Position numbers and translations under genes: made by a program. Source: Mycolicibacterium stellerae (GTDB taxonomy: Bacteria; Actinomycetota; Actinomycetes; Mycobacteriales; Mycobacteriaceae). Taken from it: a stretch of DNA of 64,000 nt. The notes beneath the pieces were generated by a model. The model did no database searches. It was given only the letters and a program-made list of their open reading frames with translations, and was not told the DNA's origin. The stretch is taken from contig NZ_RARC01000008.1 of assembly GCF_003719305.1 (NCBI RefSeq), positions 124,001 to 188,000 of the forward strand, written 5' to 3'. Positions 27,356-36,399 of this stretch are shown one piece after another (the first letter of the stretch is position 1; every line of letters begins with the position of its first letter).

Positions 27356-28450
27356 GTGGCCAAAGGTAGGTTGCGTCGGCGGCTGGCCGCCATCGACCAG
27401 AATCTGACCACTCGACCGGATGCCGATCTGGTCGACATTCTGCGGATTCCCGAGCCGTTCGTCAGCCCGACGCAGCGGATCATCCGCCGGATCATCTATG
27501 CGATGTCGGCGCTGATCTTGGCAGTGCTCATCGTTTACCTGGATCGGCACGGTTACCGTGACGTGGAGTCCACCCCGAACGCCAACAATCCGCTGTCGCT
27601 GCTGGACTGCATTTACTACGCCACGGTGTCGTTGTCGACGACCGGTTACGGCGACATCACCCCGGTCACCCCGTCGGCCCGGTTGGTCAACGTTCTGGTG
27701 ATCACGCCGCTGCGGGTGGCCTTCCTGATCGTGCTGATCGGTACCACTGTCGAGACCCTGACCACGCAGTCGCGCCAGGCACTGAAGATCCAGCGATGGA
27801 GGAGCAAAGTGCGCAACCACACCATCGTCGTCGGCTACGGCACCAAGGGCAGGACGGCGGTCGCCGCGATGGTCGGCGACGACGTCGCGCCCGCCGACAT
27901 CGTGGTCGTCGACGAGGACCCCGCGGCCCTCGAGCGTGCCAAGAGCGCAGGCCTGGTCACCGTCCGAGGCAGTGCGACCGACTCGGAGGTACTGCGCCTG
28001 GCCAGCGCCCAGCATGCGAAGGCGATCATCGTGGCCACCAACCGCGACGACGCCGCCGTCCTCGTCACGCTCACCGCACGTGAGCTGGCGCCCAACGCCA
28101 AGATCATCGCCGCGGTCCGGGAAGCCGAGAACCAGCACCTGCTCGAACAGTCCGGGGCGGACTCGACGGTGGTGACCTCCGAGACAGCCGGCCGACTGCT
28201 GGGCATAGCCGTGCAGACGCCGAGCGTTGTAGAGATGATGGAAGACCTGCTGACGCCCGACGCGGGATTCGCCATCTCCGAGCGCGAGGTCGAGACCAAG
28301 GAGGTCGGCGGCTCGCCACGGCACAACCCCGACATCGTGCTGGGCGTGGTGCGCGGCGGAAAGCTGCTGCGCGTCGACGATCCTCAGGTCGATTCTCTGG
28401 AACTCGGAGACCGGCTGTTGTACGTCCGCAGCGCCGAACCCGACCGATGA
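27356..28450 (+). CDS. Potassium channel with RCK domain (Rv3200c-like)
   Basis: The 364-residue protein has two membrane helices flanking the selectivity filter TTGYGD (95-100), then a cytoplasmic RCK/TrkA-N domain (HTIVVGYGTKGRTAV; IVVVDEDPAALERA) and a C-terminal TrkA-C-like lobe (LGVVRGGKLLRVDDPQ). This is the MthK/Kch layout: a tetrameric K+ channel gated by ligands on the RCK ring. It starts at GTG and overlaps nudC by ATGA. Confidence 0.9.
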   Translation: MAKGRLRRRLAAIDQNLTTRPDADLVDILRIPEPFVSPTQRIIRRIIYAMSALILAVLIVYLDRHGYRDVESTPNANNPLSLLDCIYYATVSLSTTGYGDITPVTPSARLVNVLVITPLRVAFLIVLIGTTVETLTTQSRQALKIQRWRSKVRNHTIVVGYGTKGRTAVAAMVGDDVAPADIVVVDEDPAALERAKSAGLVTVRGSATDSEVLRLASAQHAKAIIVATNRDDAAVLVTLTARELAPNAKIIAAVREAENQHLLEQSGADSTVVTSETAGRLLGIAVQTPSVVEMMEDLLTPDAGFAISEREVETKEVGGSPRHNPDIVLGVVRGGKLLRVDDPQVDSLELGDRLLYVRSAEPDR

Positions 28451-29385
28451 GCGATCGGTTGACGTCTTTCTCGCTGCGCAATGTGCCGCTGCTGTCCCGT
28501 GTCGGTGCCGACCGCGCCGACACGGTGCGTACCGACATCGACGCGGCGGTGGCCGGCTGGGCGGATGCCGTTCTGCTGCGGGTTGATTCGCGCAACCAGG
28601 TGCTGATCTCCGACGGCCGGGTTGTGCTCGGTAAGGCGACCGCGCTGGGCGACAAGCCCCCCGAACGTGCGGTATTCCTCGGCCGGATGAACGACGGCAG
28701 GCATGCCTGGGCGGTGCGCAGCGCGCTGGTGGCTCCCGAGGATTCCGAGCATGAGACCGAAGTCCTCGACCTGCGCCGGGCCGGACACATCTTCGACGAT
28801 GTCAGCGCACAATTGGTGGCCACCGCGGCGGCACTGCTGAACTGGCACGACAGCGCACGGTTCAGCGCCGTGGACGGTTCGGCGACCAAGCCCGTCAAGG
28901 GCGGCTGGTCGCGGGTCAACGCGGTCAACGGGCACGAGGAATTCCCACGGATCGACCCCGCAGTGATCTGCCTGGTCCACGACGGACACGACCGCGCGGT
29001 GCTGGCCCGCCAGACCGTGTGGCCCGAGCGGTTGTTCTCGATCCTGGCCGGATTCGTCGAGGCAGGCGAATCGTTCGAAGCGTGTGTCACGCGCGAGATC
29101 GCCGAGGAGGTTGGGCTGACGGTGCGCGATGTCACCTATCTGGGCAGCCAGCCGTGGCCGTTTCCACGCTCGCTGATGGTCGGCTTCCACGCCATCGGCG
29201 ACCCCGAGCAGGAGTTCGCCTTCCACGACGGTGAGATCGCCGAGGCTGCGTGGTTCAGCAGGGCCGAGATCCGCGAGGCGCTCGAACACGGCGACTGGAA
29301 CAGTGGCTCGGAGTCGCGCCTGCTTCTGCCCGGGTCGATCTCGATCGCGCGCGAGATCATCGAGTCCTGGGCCGCCCTGGACTGA
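28447..29385 (+). CDS. nudC: NADH pyrophosphatase (Nudix)
   Basis: The 312-residue protein has the Nudix box GFVEAGESFEACVTREIAEE (202-221) continuing EVGL, and the NADH-specific motif SQPWPFPRS (234-242). It hydrolyses NAD(H) to NMN(H) and AMP and may also remove NAD caps from RNA. The four zinc-binding cysteines of E. coli NudC are absent; the region reads FSAVDG..VNAVNG. It is translationally coupled to the K+ channel gene. Confidence 0.9.
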   Translation: MSDRLTSFSLRNVPLLSRVGADRADTVRTDIDAAVAGWADAVLLRVDSRNQVLISDGRVVLGKATALGDKPPERAVFLGRMNDGRHAWAVRSALVAPEDSEHETEVLDLRRAGHIFDDVSAQLVATAAALLNWHDSARFSAVDGSATKPVKGGWSRVNAVNGHEEFPRIDPAVICLVHDGHDRAVLARQTVWPERLFSILAGFVEAGESFEACVTREIAEEVGLTVRDVTYLGSQPWPFPRSLMVGFHAIGDPEQEFAFHDGEIAEAAWFSRAEIREALEHGDWNSGSESRLLLPGSISIAREIIESWAALD

Positions 29386-29450
29386 CGCTCATGATGCCCA
29401 AACCAACGATTGGGCGGATTTGTGCGAGAAGAGCGCGCCATTTTGTCGAT

Positions 29451-29489
29451 CTCGGCGCGGTAGATAGCTCTCTCGGCGCGGTGGATAGC
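29451..29489. repeat. Short imperfect direct repeat downstream of nudC
   Basis: The 18-base words at 29451-29468 and 29472-29489 differ at a single base (CTCGGCGCGGTAGATAGC versus the same with TGG). They fill the gap between the convergent nudC and mycoredoxin genes and end 4 bases before the latter's stop. Probably a local duplication. Confidence 0.6.
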
Positions 29490-29493
29490 GGCT

Positions 29494-29742
29494 CTAGCCG
29501 AGCTTCTTTTTGACGTCGCGTGCGCTCGGGTTGGTCATGGTGGACCCGTCGGCGAACTTCACCGTCGGCACCGTCTGGTTTCCGCGGTTGACCGACATCA
29601 CGAATTCCGCAGCAGCCGGGTCGCTTTCGATGTCGACCTCGGTGTAGGAAATGCCCTGCGCTTTGAGGGCGATCTTGAGCCTGGAGCAGTAGCCGCACCA
29701 CGATGTGGTGTACATGGTGAGCGGCGCGTCGCTGACTGTCAT
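29494..29742 (-). CDS. mrx1: Mycoredoxin-1 (glutaredoxin-like)
   Basis: The 82-residue protein is a single thioredoxin-fold domain with the active site WCGYC (C16, C19), cis-proline TVPTV and GNQTVP, all features of mycoredoxin. It reduces mycothiol-protein mixed disulfides. ATG 29742 gives the length of the M. tuberculosis Rv3198A type. It faces uvrD2 divergently over about 100 bases. Confidence 0.92.
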   Translation of the reverse strand: MTVSDAPLTMYTTSWCGYCSRLKIALKAQGISYTEVDIESDPAAAEFVMSVNRGNQTVPTVKFADGSTMTNPSARDVKKKLG

Positions 29743-29841
29743 AACGCGTTCAACGTATCCGAGCCCCGCAAAAATGCCCAAACTCGGCCACGCGGCACAC
29801 GGTCCCCGCCAATGTCGGTAAGCCCTGCCATGATGTAGCCC

Positions 29842-31947
29842 ATGTCGGTCGACGCTGCGTGCTCGCACCTCGATGACCTCGACGACGAGCAGCGCGAAGC
29901 GGTGCTGGCCGCGCGTGGTCCGGTGTGTGTGCTTGCCGGTGCAGGTACCGGCAAGACCCGGACGATCACCCGGCGCATCGCGCAGCTGGTGACGGCGGGA
30001 CATGTCGCCGCGAGCCAGGTGTTGGCGGTCACGTTCACCCAGCGCGCGGCCGGCGAAATGCGTAGCAGGCTGCGCGCGCTGGACGACGGATCCGGTACCG
30101 GGTCGGTGCAGGCGATGACGTTTCACGCCGCGGGACGTCGCCAGCTGCAGTACTTCTGGCCGAGGGTGGTCGGCGACACCGGCTGGCAGCTGATGGACAG
30201 CAAGTTCTCCGTCGTCGCCCAGGCCGCAAGCCGCGCCGGGTTGCAGGCCAGCACCGACGACGTGCGCGACCTGGCGGGCGAGATCGAATGGGCGAAGGCG
30301 TCGCTGATCAGCCCGGAGGACTATGCGGCCGCCGTCGCCAGGGTGGGCCGCGACATCCCGCTCGACGCGGCGAAGGTGGCAGGCGTCTACGCGGGCTATG
30401 AAACGTTGAAGGCCCGCAGCGACGGCACGGCGCTGCTCGACTTCGACGACCTTCTGCTGCATACCGCCGCCGCGATAGAGAACGACTCGGCGGTGGCCGA
30501 GGAGTTTCGTGATCGATACCGCTGCTTTGTCGTCGACGAGTATCAGGACGTCACCCCGCTGCAGCAGCGGGTGCTCAACGCCTGGCTCGGTGAGCGCGAC
30601 GACCTGACGGTCGTGGGCGACGCCAACCAGACCATCTACTCGTTCACCGGGGCAACCCCGAAGTACCTGCTGAATTTCTCGCGGCGCTTCCCCGACGCCG
30701 CGGTGATACGGCTGGAACGCGACTACCGGTCGACGCCACAGGTGGTGTCGCTGGCCAACCAGGTGATCGCCGCCGCCCGCGGCCGGGTGGCGGGCAGCAA
30801 GCTGCACCTGATCGGCCAGCGTGACCCGGGCCCGAAGCCGTCTTTCGCCGAGCATCCCGACGAGGTCGCCGAGGCGGCGGCGGTCGCGAAGAAGATCACG
30901 CGCCTCATCGACAACGGCACCCCGGCGTCGGAGATCGCGGTGCTCTACCGGATCAACGCCCAGTCGGAGGTGTACGAGGAGGCGTTGACCGAAGCGGGCG
31001 TCGCGTTCCAGGTGCGCGGCGGCGAAGGCTTCTTCAGCCGCCAGGAGATCCGGCAGGCGCTGCTGGCGATGCAGCGCGCGGCCGAACGCGGCGCCGACGC
31101 GTCGGGCGATGAACTGCCACCGTTGGTGCGCGAGCTGCTCGATCCGCTGGGGTTGACCGCCGAACCACCGTCGGGAACACGGGCCAGGGAGCGGTGGGAG
31201 GCGCTGACCGCACTCGCCGAGCTCGTCGATGACGAAGTGGCGCAACGGCCTTCGCTCGATCTGCGCGCGCTGCTCACCGAGTTGCGGCAGCGTGCCGACG
31301 CCCGGCATGCACCCGTCGTGCAGGGCGTCACCCTGGCCTCGCTGCACGCGGCCAAGGGTTTGGAGTGGGACGCGGTTTTCCTGGTCGGCCTCGCCGACGG
31401 CACACTGCCCATCTCGCACGCGCTGGCGCACGGCCAGGACAGCGAGGCCGTCGAGGAAGAGCGGCGGCTGCTCTACGTCGGGATAACAAGGGCGCGAGTG
31501 CATTTGGCGCTGAGCTGGGCACTGGCTCGCAATCCCGGCGGAAGGCAGGGTCGGCGACCGTCGCGCTTCCTCAACGGCATCGCACCGAACTCGCATGCCG
31601 ACAACCCGGGCAAGCCGAAGAAGGCGCGTGGCCCGACGCCGCGCTGCCGCGTCTGCAACAACACCCTGACCACCCCGGCGGCCGTCATGTTGCGCCGCTG
31701 CGAGGGCTGCCCGTCCGATATCGACGAGCAGCTGCTCGCCGACCTCAAGGACTGGCGGCTGCGCACCTCCAAGGACATGAGCGTGCCCGCCTATGTGGTG
31801 TTCACCGACAACACGCTGATCGCGATCGCCGAGACGCTGCCGACCGACGAGGCCGCGCTCGTCTCGATACCGGGCATCGGCGCCCGCAAGCTGGAGCAGT
31901 TCGGTCCGGACGTGCTCGCGTTGGTCAAAGGCCGCCAATCCTCGTAA
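29842..31947 (+). CDS. uvrD2: DNA helicase UvrD2 with tetracysteine and HRDC domains
   Basis: The 701-residue superfamily 1 helicase has [11 protein letters not shown] (31-41), [36 protein letters not shown] and LYVGITRAR. After residue ~580 comes a four-cysteine motif (CRVC...CEGC) linked to a C-terminal HRDC domain ([36 protein letters not shown]). This layout is specific to mycobacterial UvrD2, which is essential in M. tuberculosis. The whiB7 promoter begins about 25 bases after its stop. Confidence 0.95.
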   Translation: MSVDAACSHLDDLDDEQREAVLAARGPVCVLAGAGTGKTRTITRRIAQLVTAGHVAASQVLAVTFTQRAAGEMRSRLRALDDGSGTGSVQAMTFHAAGRRQLQYFWPRVVGDTGWQLMDSKFSVVAQAASRAGLQASTDDVRDLAGEIEWAKASLISPEDYAAAVARVGRDIPLDAAKVAGVYAGYETLKARSDGTALLDFDDLLLHTAAAIENDSAVAEEFRDRYRCFVVDEYQDVTPLQQRVLNAWLGERDDLTVVGDANQTIYSFTGATPKYLLNFSRRFPDAAVIRLERDYRSTPQVVSLANQVIAAARGRVAGSKLHLIGQRDPGPKPSFAEHPDEVAEAAAVAKKITRLIDNGTPASEIAVLYRINAQSEVYEEALTEAGVAFQVRGGEGFFSRQEIRQALLAMQRAAERGADASGDELPPLVRELLDPLGLTAEPPSGTRARERWEALTALAELVDDEVAQRPSLDLRALLTELRQRADARHAPVVQGVTLASLHAAKGLEWDAVFLVGLADGTLPISHALAHGQDSEAVEEERRLLYVGITRARVHLALSWALARNPGGRQGRRPSRFLNGIAPNSHADNPGKPKKARGPTPRCRVCNNTLTTPAAVMLRRCEGCPSDIDEQLLADLKDWRLRTSKDMSVPAYVVFTDNTLIAIAETLPTDEAALVSIPGIGARKLEQFGPDVLALVKGRQSS

Positions 31948-31970
31948 AAATCATGCCAAACCCGCAGGTC

Positions 31971-32009
31971 AGAAAATTGGTTGTGCAAAACGGCTGCTAC
32001 GCTTAGCCT
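31971..32009 (+). promoter_or_regulatory. whiB7 promoter with AT-rich WhiB7 activator element
   Basis: AGAAAATTGG (31971-31980) directly precedes a candidate -35 TTGTGC (31981-31986) and, after a 17-base spacer, a -10 TAGCCT (32004-32009). An alternative pairing is TTGGTT with TACGCT at 15 bases. An AT-rich block touching the -35 is the known hallmark of WhiB7-SigA autoregulated promoters. Confidence 0.7.
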
Positions 32010-32048
32010 CAAGATCATCCGAGTTGACAGAGGAGGGTTGCTGCAATC

Positions 32049-32219
32049 ATGACGAACATCAATGCGTTTTCCAGCGTTGGCGTAGCCGGCATGGCGCGAA
32101 CCCTCCATGTCATCGCTGCCGACGCCGCCTCGGCGCATGCCGCTGCCGCTGCGATTTCGCCGCGCAAGCCGCGTACCGCCACCGCGATTGTCGCGTCCGT
32201 GAATCGGGGTCACATCTAG
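32049..32219 (+). CDS. Upstream open reading frame in the whiB7 leader
   Basis: ATG 32049 follows a strong AGGAGG ribosome binding site and reads 56 codons (MTNINAFSSVGVAGMARTLH and onward to a TAG at 32217). The middle is alanine-rich and the end is basic (SPRKPRTATAIVASVNRGHI). It sits between the whiB7 promoter and the attenuator hairpin. In mycobacteria translation of the whiB7 uORF controls attenuation: slowed ribosomes prevent terminator formation. The peptide itself need not have a function. Confidence 0.75.
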   Translation: MTNINAFSSVGVAGMARTLHVIAADAASAHAAAAAISPRKPRTATAIVASVNRGHI

Positions 32220-32239
32220 AAAGCCCTCGAAACGCCAAA

Positions 32240-32282
32240 TGGCCACGGACCCGAAATCACCGGATCCGTGGCCAAAGTTTTT
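32240..32282 (+). terminator. Intrinsic terminator/attenuator of whiB7
   Basis: Arms of 14 bases (32240-32253 and 32261-32274) pair with one mismatch around a 7-base loop and are followed by AAAGTTTTT. This is a textbook Rho-independent terminator, rare in mycobacteria, placed 76 bases before the whiB7 ATG and just after the uORF. It should stop transcription when translation is unimpeded. Confidence 0.85.
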
Positions 32283-32357
32283 GGGACACCCCCGAACACC
32301 TGGTCACAGATCCGAAAGAAACAAAGATCAACGACCAGGAAGCAGGTGAACAGAGCC

Positions 32358-32669
32358 ATGTCGGGATCGATGACCGCTTGCGCGAATCGCATCGAGCTTG
32401 AGACATGCCGAACGAGGACGCTGCCGGACCTGCCATGTCATGTCGGAAATCCCGACTTGTGGTTCGCGGAGAGTCCCGTCGATCTGGAGCGTGCCAAGGC
32501 ACTGTGCACAGATTGTCCGATCCGACGGGAGTGCCTGTCAGCGGCGCTGGACCGTGGCGAACCGTGGGGCGTTTGGGGTGGGGAGATCCTCGAGCGCGGC
32601 ACGATCGTCGCGCGCAAGCGTCCGCGGGGGCGTCCACGCAAGAATGCCGAGGAGCCGGCAGCCGCTTAG
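32358..32669 (+). CDS. whiB7: Transcriptional activator WhiB7
   Basis: The 103-residue protein has the four iron-sulfur cysteines (C27, C50, C53, C59), the GVWGGE turn (71-76) that contacts SigA, and the AT-hook RPRGRPRK (88-95) that distinguishes WhiB7 from other WhiB proteins. It activates intrinsic antibiotic-resistance genes and its own promoter. ATG 32358 is preceded by AGGTGA; an in-frame ATG at 32370 is an alternative and would remove four residues. Confidence 0.95.
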   Translation: MSGSMTACANRIELETCRTRTLPDLPCHVGNPDLWFAESPVDLERAKALCTDCPIRRECLSAALDRGEPWGVWGGEILERGTIVARKRPRGRPRKNAEEPAAA

Positions 32670-32688
32670 CAGGCTGCCGGTTCCCGGC

Positions 32689-34008
32689 CTATGCCGCTTC
32701 GTCGGCGAAGCCTGGAACCAGTTCGGCCGCAATGGCTTTGACGGGCACGTGCGCGTCGAGCTGGCAGGAGATCGCGACGATCGACGCGATTACCCGCATC
32801 GGGATGGCCAGCTTGACCGGTATGTCCATCTGTCGGGCAGCCTTGATCTGACCGGCCGCCTTGTCCATGTTCAATGCGGTCATCTTCTGCAGCCACTTTC
32901 GGCTGTAGTGGAAGACGTCGACCTCGACCGGCTCGACGTACTGGCGCAGCATGTCGTCGATCTCGCGGATCGAGACCTGCCCACCCTTCTGGATGAACCC
33001 GCCTTGCTCCATTGTCGGCAGCAGATTGTCGTAATCCTTGTTCAGCGCGTAACGCAGCATGAGGCCGAGCTCGACGGGCAACCCGCCCGGCAATGGGGCC
33101 ACGGCGCCGAAGTCGATGACGCCCATCTTGTCGTCGGGCAGCAGCATGAAGTTTCCGGGATGTGCGTCGCCGTGCATCATCTCCAGCCGCCGCGGCGCGT
33201 CGTGGGTGAGCTCGAACAGCCGGGTGGCCATCAGGTCGCGTTGCTCCTGGGTGCCGTCGCGGATGATCACCGACATCGGGATGCCCTCGATCCATTCCTG
33301 GATCACCACCTTGGGCGCACTGGCCACGATGTGCGGGATGACGAAATTCGGATGTCCCGCATAGGCTTTCGCGAACGCGCGCTGGTTGTCGGCCTCCAAG
33401 CGGTAATCGAGCTCCATCTCGGTGCGCTCGATCAGCTCGTCGACCACACCCTGCACATCGGCGCCGGGGGACAGCTGCTTGAGCACCCTGACCATGCGCT
33501 GCATGGTCTTCAGGTCGGCGCGCAGCGCCTCGTCGGCGCCCGGGTACTGGATCTTGACGGCGACCGCGCGGCCATCGGACCAGACCGCCTTGTGCACCTG
33601 GCCGATGCTGGCCGACGCGACCGGGGTGTCTTCGAACGACGAGAACCGCTCGCGCCACTTAGTTCCCAGCTGGCCGTCGAGCACGCGGTGAACCTTGGCT
33701 GCGGGCAGCGGCGGGGCTTCCCGCTGCAGCTTGGTCAGCGCCTCGCGGTAGGGCTTGCCGTACTGCTCGGGGATCGCGGCCTCCATGACCGACAGCGCCT
33801 GGCCGACCTTCATCGCGCCGCCCTTGAGCTCGCCGAGAACGGTGAACAGTTGCTGAGCCGCCTTGTCCATCAGCTCGGCGTTGACCTCGTCGCGGGACTT
33901 GCCGGTCAGCCGCTTGCCGATTCCGAGCGCCGCGCGTCCCGCCATACCGGCCCCGAGACCGGCGAGCTTGGCGTTGCGCGCTGCCCCGCCGCGTTTGATG
34001 TCGCTCAC
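32689..34008 (-). CDS. ABC1/UbiB-family atypical kinase (Rv3197-like)
   Basis: The 439-residue protein has the ABC1 signature: KxGQ motif GGAMKVGQALS, an alanine-rich loop ASASIGQVHKAVW, catalytic lysine in AVKIQYPGA, HGDAHPGNF and VIDFGAVAP. UbiB/ABC1 proteins bind ATP and act on lipid or quinone metabolism; in mycobacteria the Rv3197 protein has been linked with macrolide resistance as a WhiB7-regulon member. It is convergent with whiB7, 19 bases apart. GTG 34008 was chosen; ATG 34023 is possible. Confidence 0.88.
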   Translation of the reverse strand: MSDIKRGGAARNAKLAGLGAGMAGRAALGIGKRLTGKSRDEVNAELMDKAAQQLFTVLGELKGGAMKVGQALSVMEAAIPEQYGKPYREALTKLQREAPPLPAAKVHRVLDGQLGTKWRERFSSFEDTPVASASIGQVHKAVWSDGRAVAVKIQYPGADEALRADLKTMQRMVRVLKQLSPGADVQGVVDELIERTEMELDYRLEADNQRAFAKAYAGHPNFVIPHIVASAPKVVIQEWIEGIPMSVIIRDGTQEQRDLMATRLFELTHDAPRRLEMMHGDAHPGNFMLLPDDKMGVIDFGAVAPLPGGLPVELGLMLRYALNKDYDNLLPTMEQGGFIQKGGQVSIREIDDMLRQYVEPVEVDVFHYSRKWLQKMTALNMDKAAGQIKAARQMDIPVKLAIPMRVIASIVAISCQLDAHVPVKAIAAELVPGFADEAA

Positions 34009-34015
34009 CCGTCCA

Positions 34016-34879
34016 TCATCCATGACCGGCGGAGCACTGAGTGCACCGCGGATGCCGCATCCACCTGCGCGCCATGGTCGAGCCGGTGCTGACGTCGAAC
34101 TCCAGTGTGGTGTCCAGTGTCGACGGCGGATGCGGTGCGCGATCGATGTCGGTGATGCGTACGCCACCGCGCACCGCCGCGATGACGCGATCGATCTGGT
34201 TGAGCGCCAGCGCCGCGGTGGCCAGCACGGTTGCCCGGTCGGCGTTGCCGACGGTGTCGCGGAGCTGCGCTGCGACGGCTGGCCAGCCGGCATCCCGGTC
34301 GCTGCGATGCAGATCCGCGCACCTCAGACAGCTGGTCACGGTTGGCACCACAAGCGGCCCGACCAGACCGGCGCCGTCGCGCACCCGCACCGCCAGGTGC
34401 GGGATCCGGGCGGCGTGCAGTTCCCGCAGCATCCGTGGATCGGCGACCAGTGAATCCGACAGCACGACAAGGTCGGTGGTCTCTGCGGTGACGGCGGCGT
34501 GCGGCTGGTTGCTGTTCTTGATCCGGGCGCCCGAACAGCGCAGCGCACTGGTCAGCAGGTCCGACAGCGGACCGCGGCCGTGAATCCGGATCGACGCCGA
34601 GCGGGTGGCTGGCCGCGGCATCGCCTTCACCACTCCCGCGTCGACCAGTCCGGCGACGAGGTCGGCGATCGTGGTCGCGTCGACACCGCCGGCGGCGGCC
34701 TGGACATCGGCAAGGGTGGCGCCGGATTGCAGCGCTCGCAGCAGGTGGGCGAGCGCCGCGGTGGTCATCCCGGATGGCGGCCGAACCAGCAGCGCGCGCC
34801 GTGGATCCCAGCCCACCTGGACCACCCCGTCGGGCCGGGACAACACGGGCGTGGCCGGATTGAGGCCATAGCGCGTCAT
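34016..34879 (-). CDS. ThiF/TOMM leader-binding-like protein (Rv3196-like)
   Basis: The 287-residue protein has a winged-helix-like N-terminus (VQVGWDPRRALLVRPPSGM) and a C-terminal E1-like region with two CxxC-type motifs, CLRCADLHRSDRD and HPRCTQCSAG, that could bind zinc. Similar domains occur in cyclodehydratase partner proteins that hold TOMM precursor peptides, but no YcaO gene or precursor is nearby. Its gene is 7 bases upstream of the ABC1 kinase gene. Function unknown. Confidence 0.65.
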   Translation of the reverse strand: MTRYGLNPATPVLSRPDGVVQVGWDPRRALLVRPPSGMTTAALAHLLRALQSGATLADVQAAAGGVDATTIADLVAGLVDAGVVKAMPRPATRSASIRIHGRGPLSDLLTSALRCSGARIKNSNQPHAAVTAETTDLVVLSDSLVADPRMLRELHAARIPHLAVRVRDGAGLVGPLVVPTVTSCLRCADLHRSDRDAGWPAVAAQLRDTVGNADRATVLATAALALNQIDRVIAAVRGGVRITDIDRAPHPPSTLDTTLEFDVSTGSTMARRWMRHPRCTQCSAGHG

Positions 34880-34935
34880 GGACCGACTCTGCCACGCCGG
34901 CCATCCTCGCCAGGAGTTATCCACAGGCAGGCGGA

Positions 34936-36306
34936 TCAGCCCTTCTTGTCGCCCTCGCCATTGTCGTCCTCGTGTCCCTTGTCGAGGTCGGCGATGGCCT
35001 CCTCGAAGCCGCTGGTGTCGCCACCGATGATGCGGTCGATGAACCCGGCGGGCTCGTCGAGGTCGCTCGACGACGGCAACAGGTCGGGGTGCTGCCACAC
35101 GGCGTCGCGCCCGTCGATACCGGCGGCTTCCGTCAACTTCTCCCACAGCGCCGCGGCCTCCCGCAGCTTGCGAGGGCGTAGTTCGAGGCCGACGAGCGTC
35201 GCGAACGTCTGCTCGGCCGGACCACCGGTGGCCCGCCGCCTGCGCAGCGTCTCGCTCAGCGCGGAGGCGCCGGGGATCCGTTCGCCAAGCGCGTCGTTCA
35301 CCACGGTCTGCACCCAGCCCTCGATCAGCGCCAGCAGCGTCTCCAGCCGTTCCAGCGCGGCGGTCTGCTCTGGGGTGGCCTTCGGCTCGAAGATGCCCTG
35401 GTTGAGTAGTTGCTCCATTTGCGACGGGTCGGTCAACGACGCGGGGTTGAATCCGGCCGCGAACTCTTCGATGCCGCTCATGTCGATCTTCATGCCCTTG
35501 GCGAACGCTTCAACGGCGTTCATCAATTGGCTGGCCAGCCATGGCACATGGCTGAACAAACGATGGTGGGCGGCTTCCCGCGCCGCCAGGAACGTCATGA
35601 TCTCGCTGCGCGGTTGCTCGAGGCCTTCGGACAACGACTCGATGGCATCGGGCATCAACGCGGCGACACCCTTGGGGCCTAGCGGCAGACCAATGTCGGT
35701 GGAGGTGAGGACTTCGCTGCTGAGCTTGCCAAGCGCCTGGCCGAGCTGCGAGCCGAACGCCATGCCACCCATCTGCGTCATCATCGAAAGCAGTGGGCCG
35801 GCCATCGCCCTGGCCTCTTCAGGCAGCGCCGACGCCCACACCGTCGAAATCTGTTCTGCCACCGGGTCACACAGCCGTTTCCAGGTGTCCAGAGTGTTGT
35901 CGATCCAGTCGTTGGGTGTCCAGGCGACGGCCTTGGTGGTGCCTGCGGGTAGCGCCGTCACCCCGTCCAGCCAGGTCTCGGCAAGGCGCACGGCGTCGCC
36001 AATCGCCGCGTTCGTCTTCTCCGGGATGGGGGCGGTGAAACCGATCGAGCTGGACGCCAGCTGCCGGGCGAGGTCGTAGTTCACCGGGCCGGACTGCTGG
36101 CCGCCGGCCATCACGTTGCCCGCGCCGCTGAACATATCGCCGAGGCGGCTGAAGATCTGACCGAGTTGGGACATGTCGAATTCACCGCCACCGAAGCCGA
36201 ACGGGTCGTTTCCGGAGCCCGAGCCGGACCCCGAATCGGGATCCTTCTTGCGCTTGTCGCGCTCAGGGTCATCTCCGGGCGAAAAGCCGAAGGGCAGGTC
36301 AGACAT
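34936..36306 (-). CDS. Zincin-like metallopeptidase-fold protein (Rv3195-like)
   Basis: The 456-residue protein starts MSDLPFGFSPGDD, has a Gly/Ser-rich linker (~25-45) and a long helical domain with AREAAHHRLFSHVPWL, which replaces a classic HExxH by AAHHR. This is the actinobacterial family sometimes annotated as putative hydrolase or F420-biosynthesis-associated. The C-terminal tail is acidic and lysine-rich. The catalytic status is uncertain. ATG 36306 was preferred to GTG-type starts upstream. It is divergent from the PDZ protease gene. Confidence 0.75.
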   Translation of the reverse strand: MSDLPFGFSPGDDPERDKRKKDPDSGSGSGSGNDPFGFGGGEFDMSQLGQIFSRLGDMFSGAGNVMAGGQQSGPVNYDLARQLASSSIGFTAPIPEKTNAAIGDAVRLAETWLDGVTALPAGTTKAVAWTPNDWIDNTLDTWKRLCDPVAEQISTVWASALPEEARAMAGPLLSMMTQMGGMAFGSQLGQALGKLSSEVLTSTDIGLPLGPKGVAALMPDAIESLSEGLEQPRSEIMTFLAAREAAHHRLFSHVPWLASQLMNAVEAFAKGMKIDMSGIEEFAAGFNPASLTDPSQMEQLLNQGIFEPKATPEQTAALERLETLLALIEGWVQTVVNDALGERIPGASALSETLRRRRATGGPAEQTFATLVGLELRPRKLREAAALWEKLTEAAGIDGRDAVWQHPDLLPSSSDLDEPAGFIDRIIGGDTSGFEEAIADLDKGHEDDNGEGDKKG

Positions 36307-36399
36307 GTCCCCAACGGTACTCACCATGGCCGCGTCGTGCGGCGCACACCGTCACGCTCTGAGTGAACCGCACTCGGCGGGCCGTCTAATGTTGCTGGC

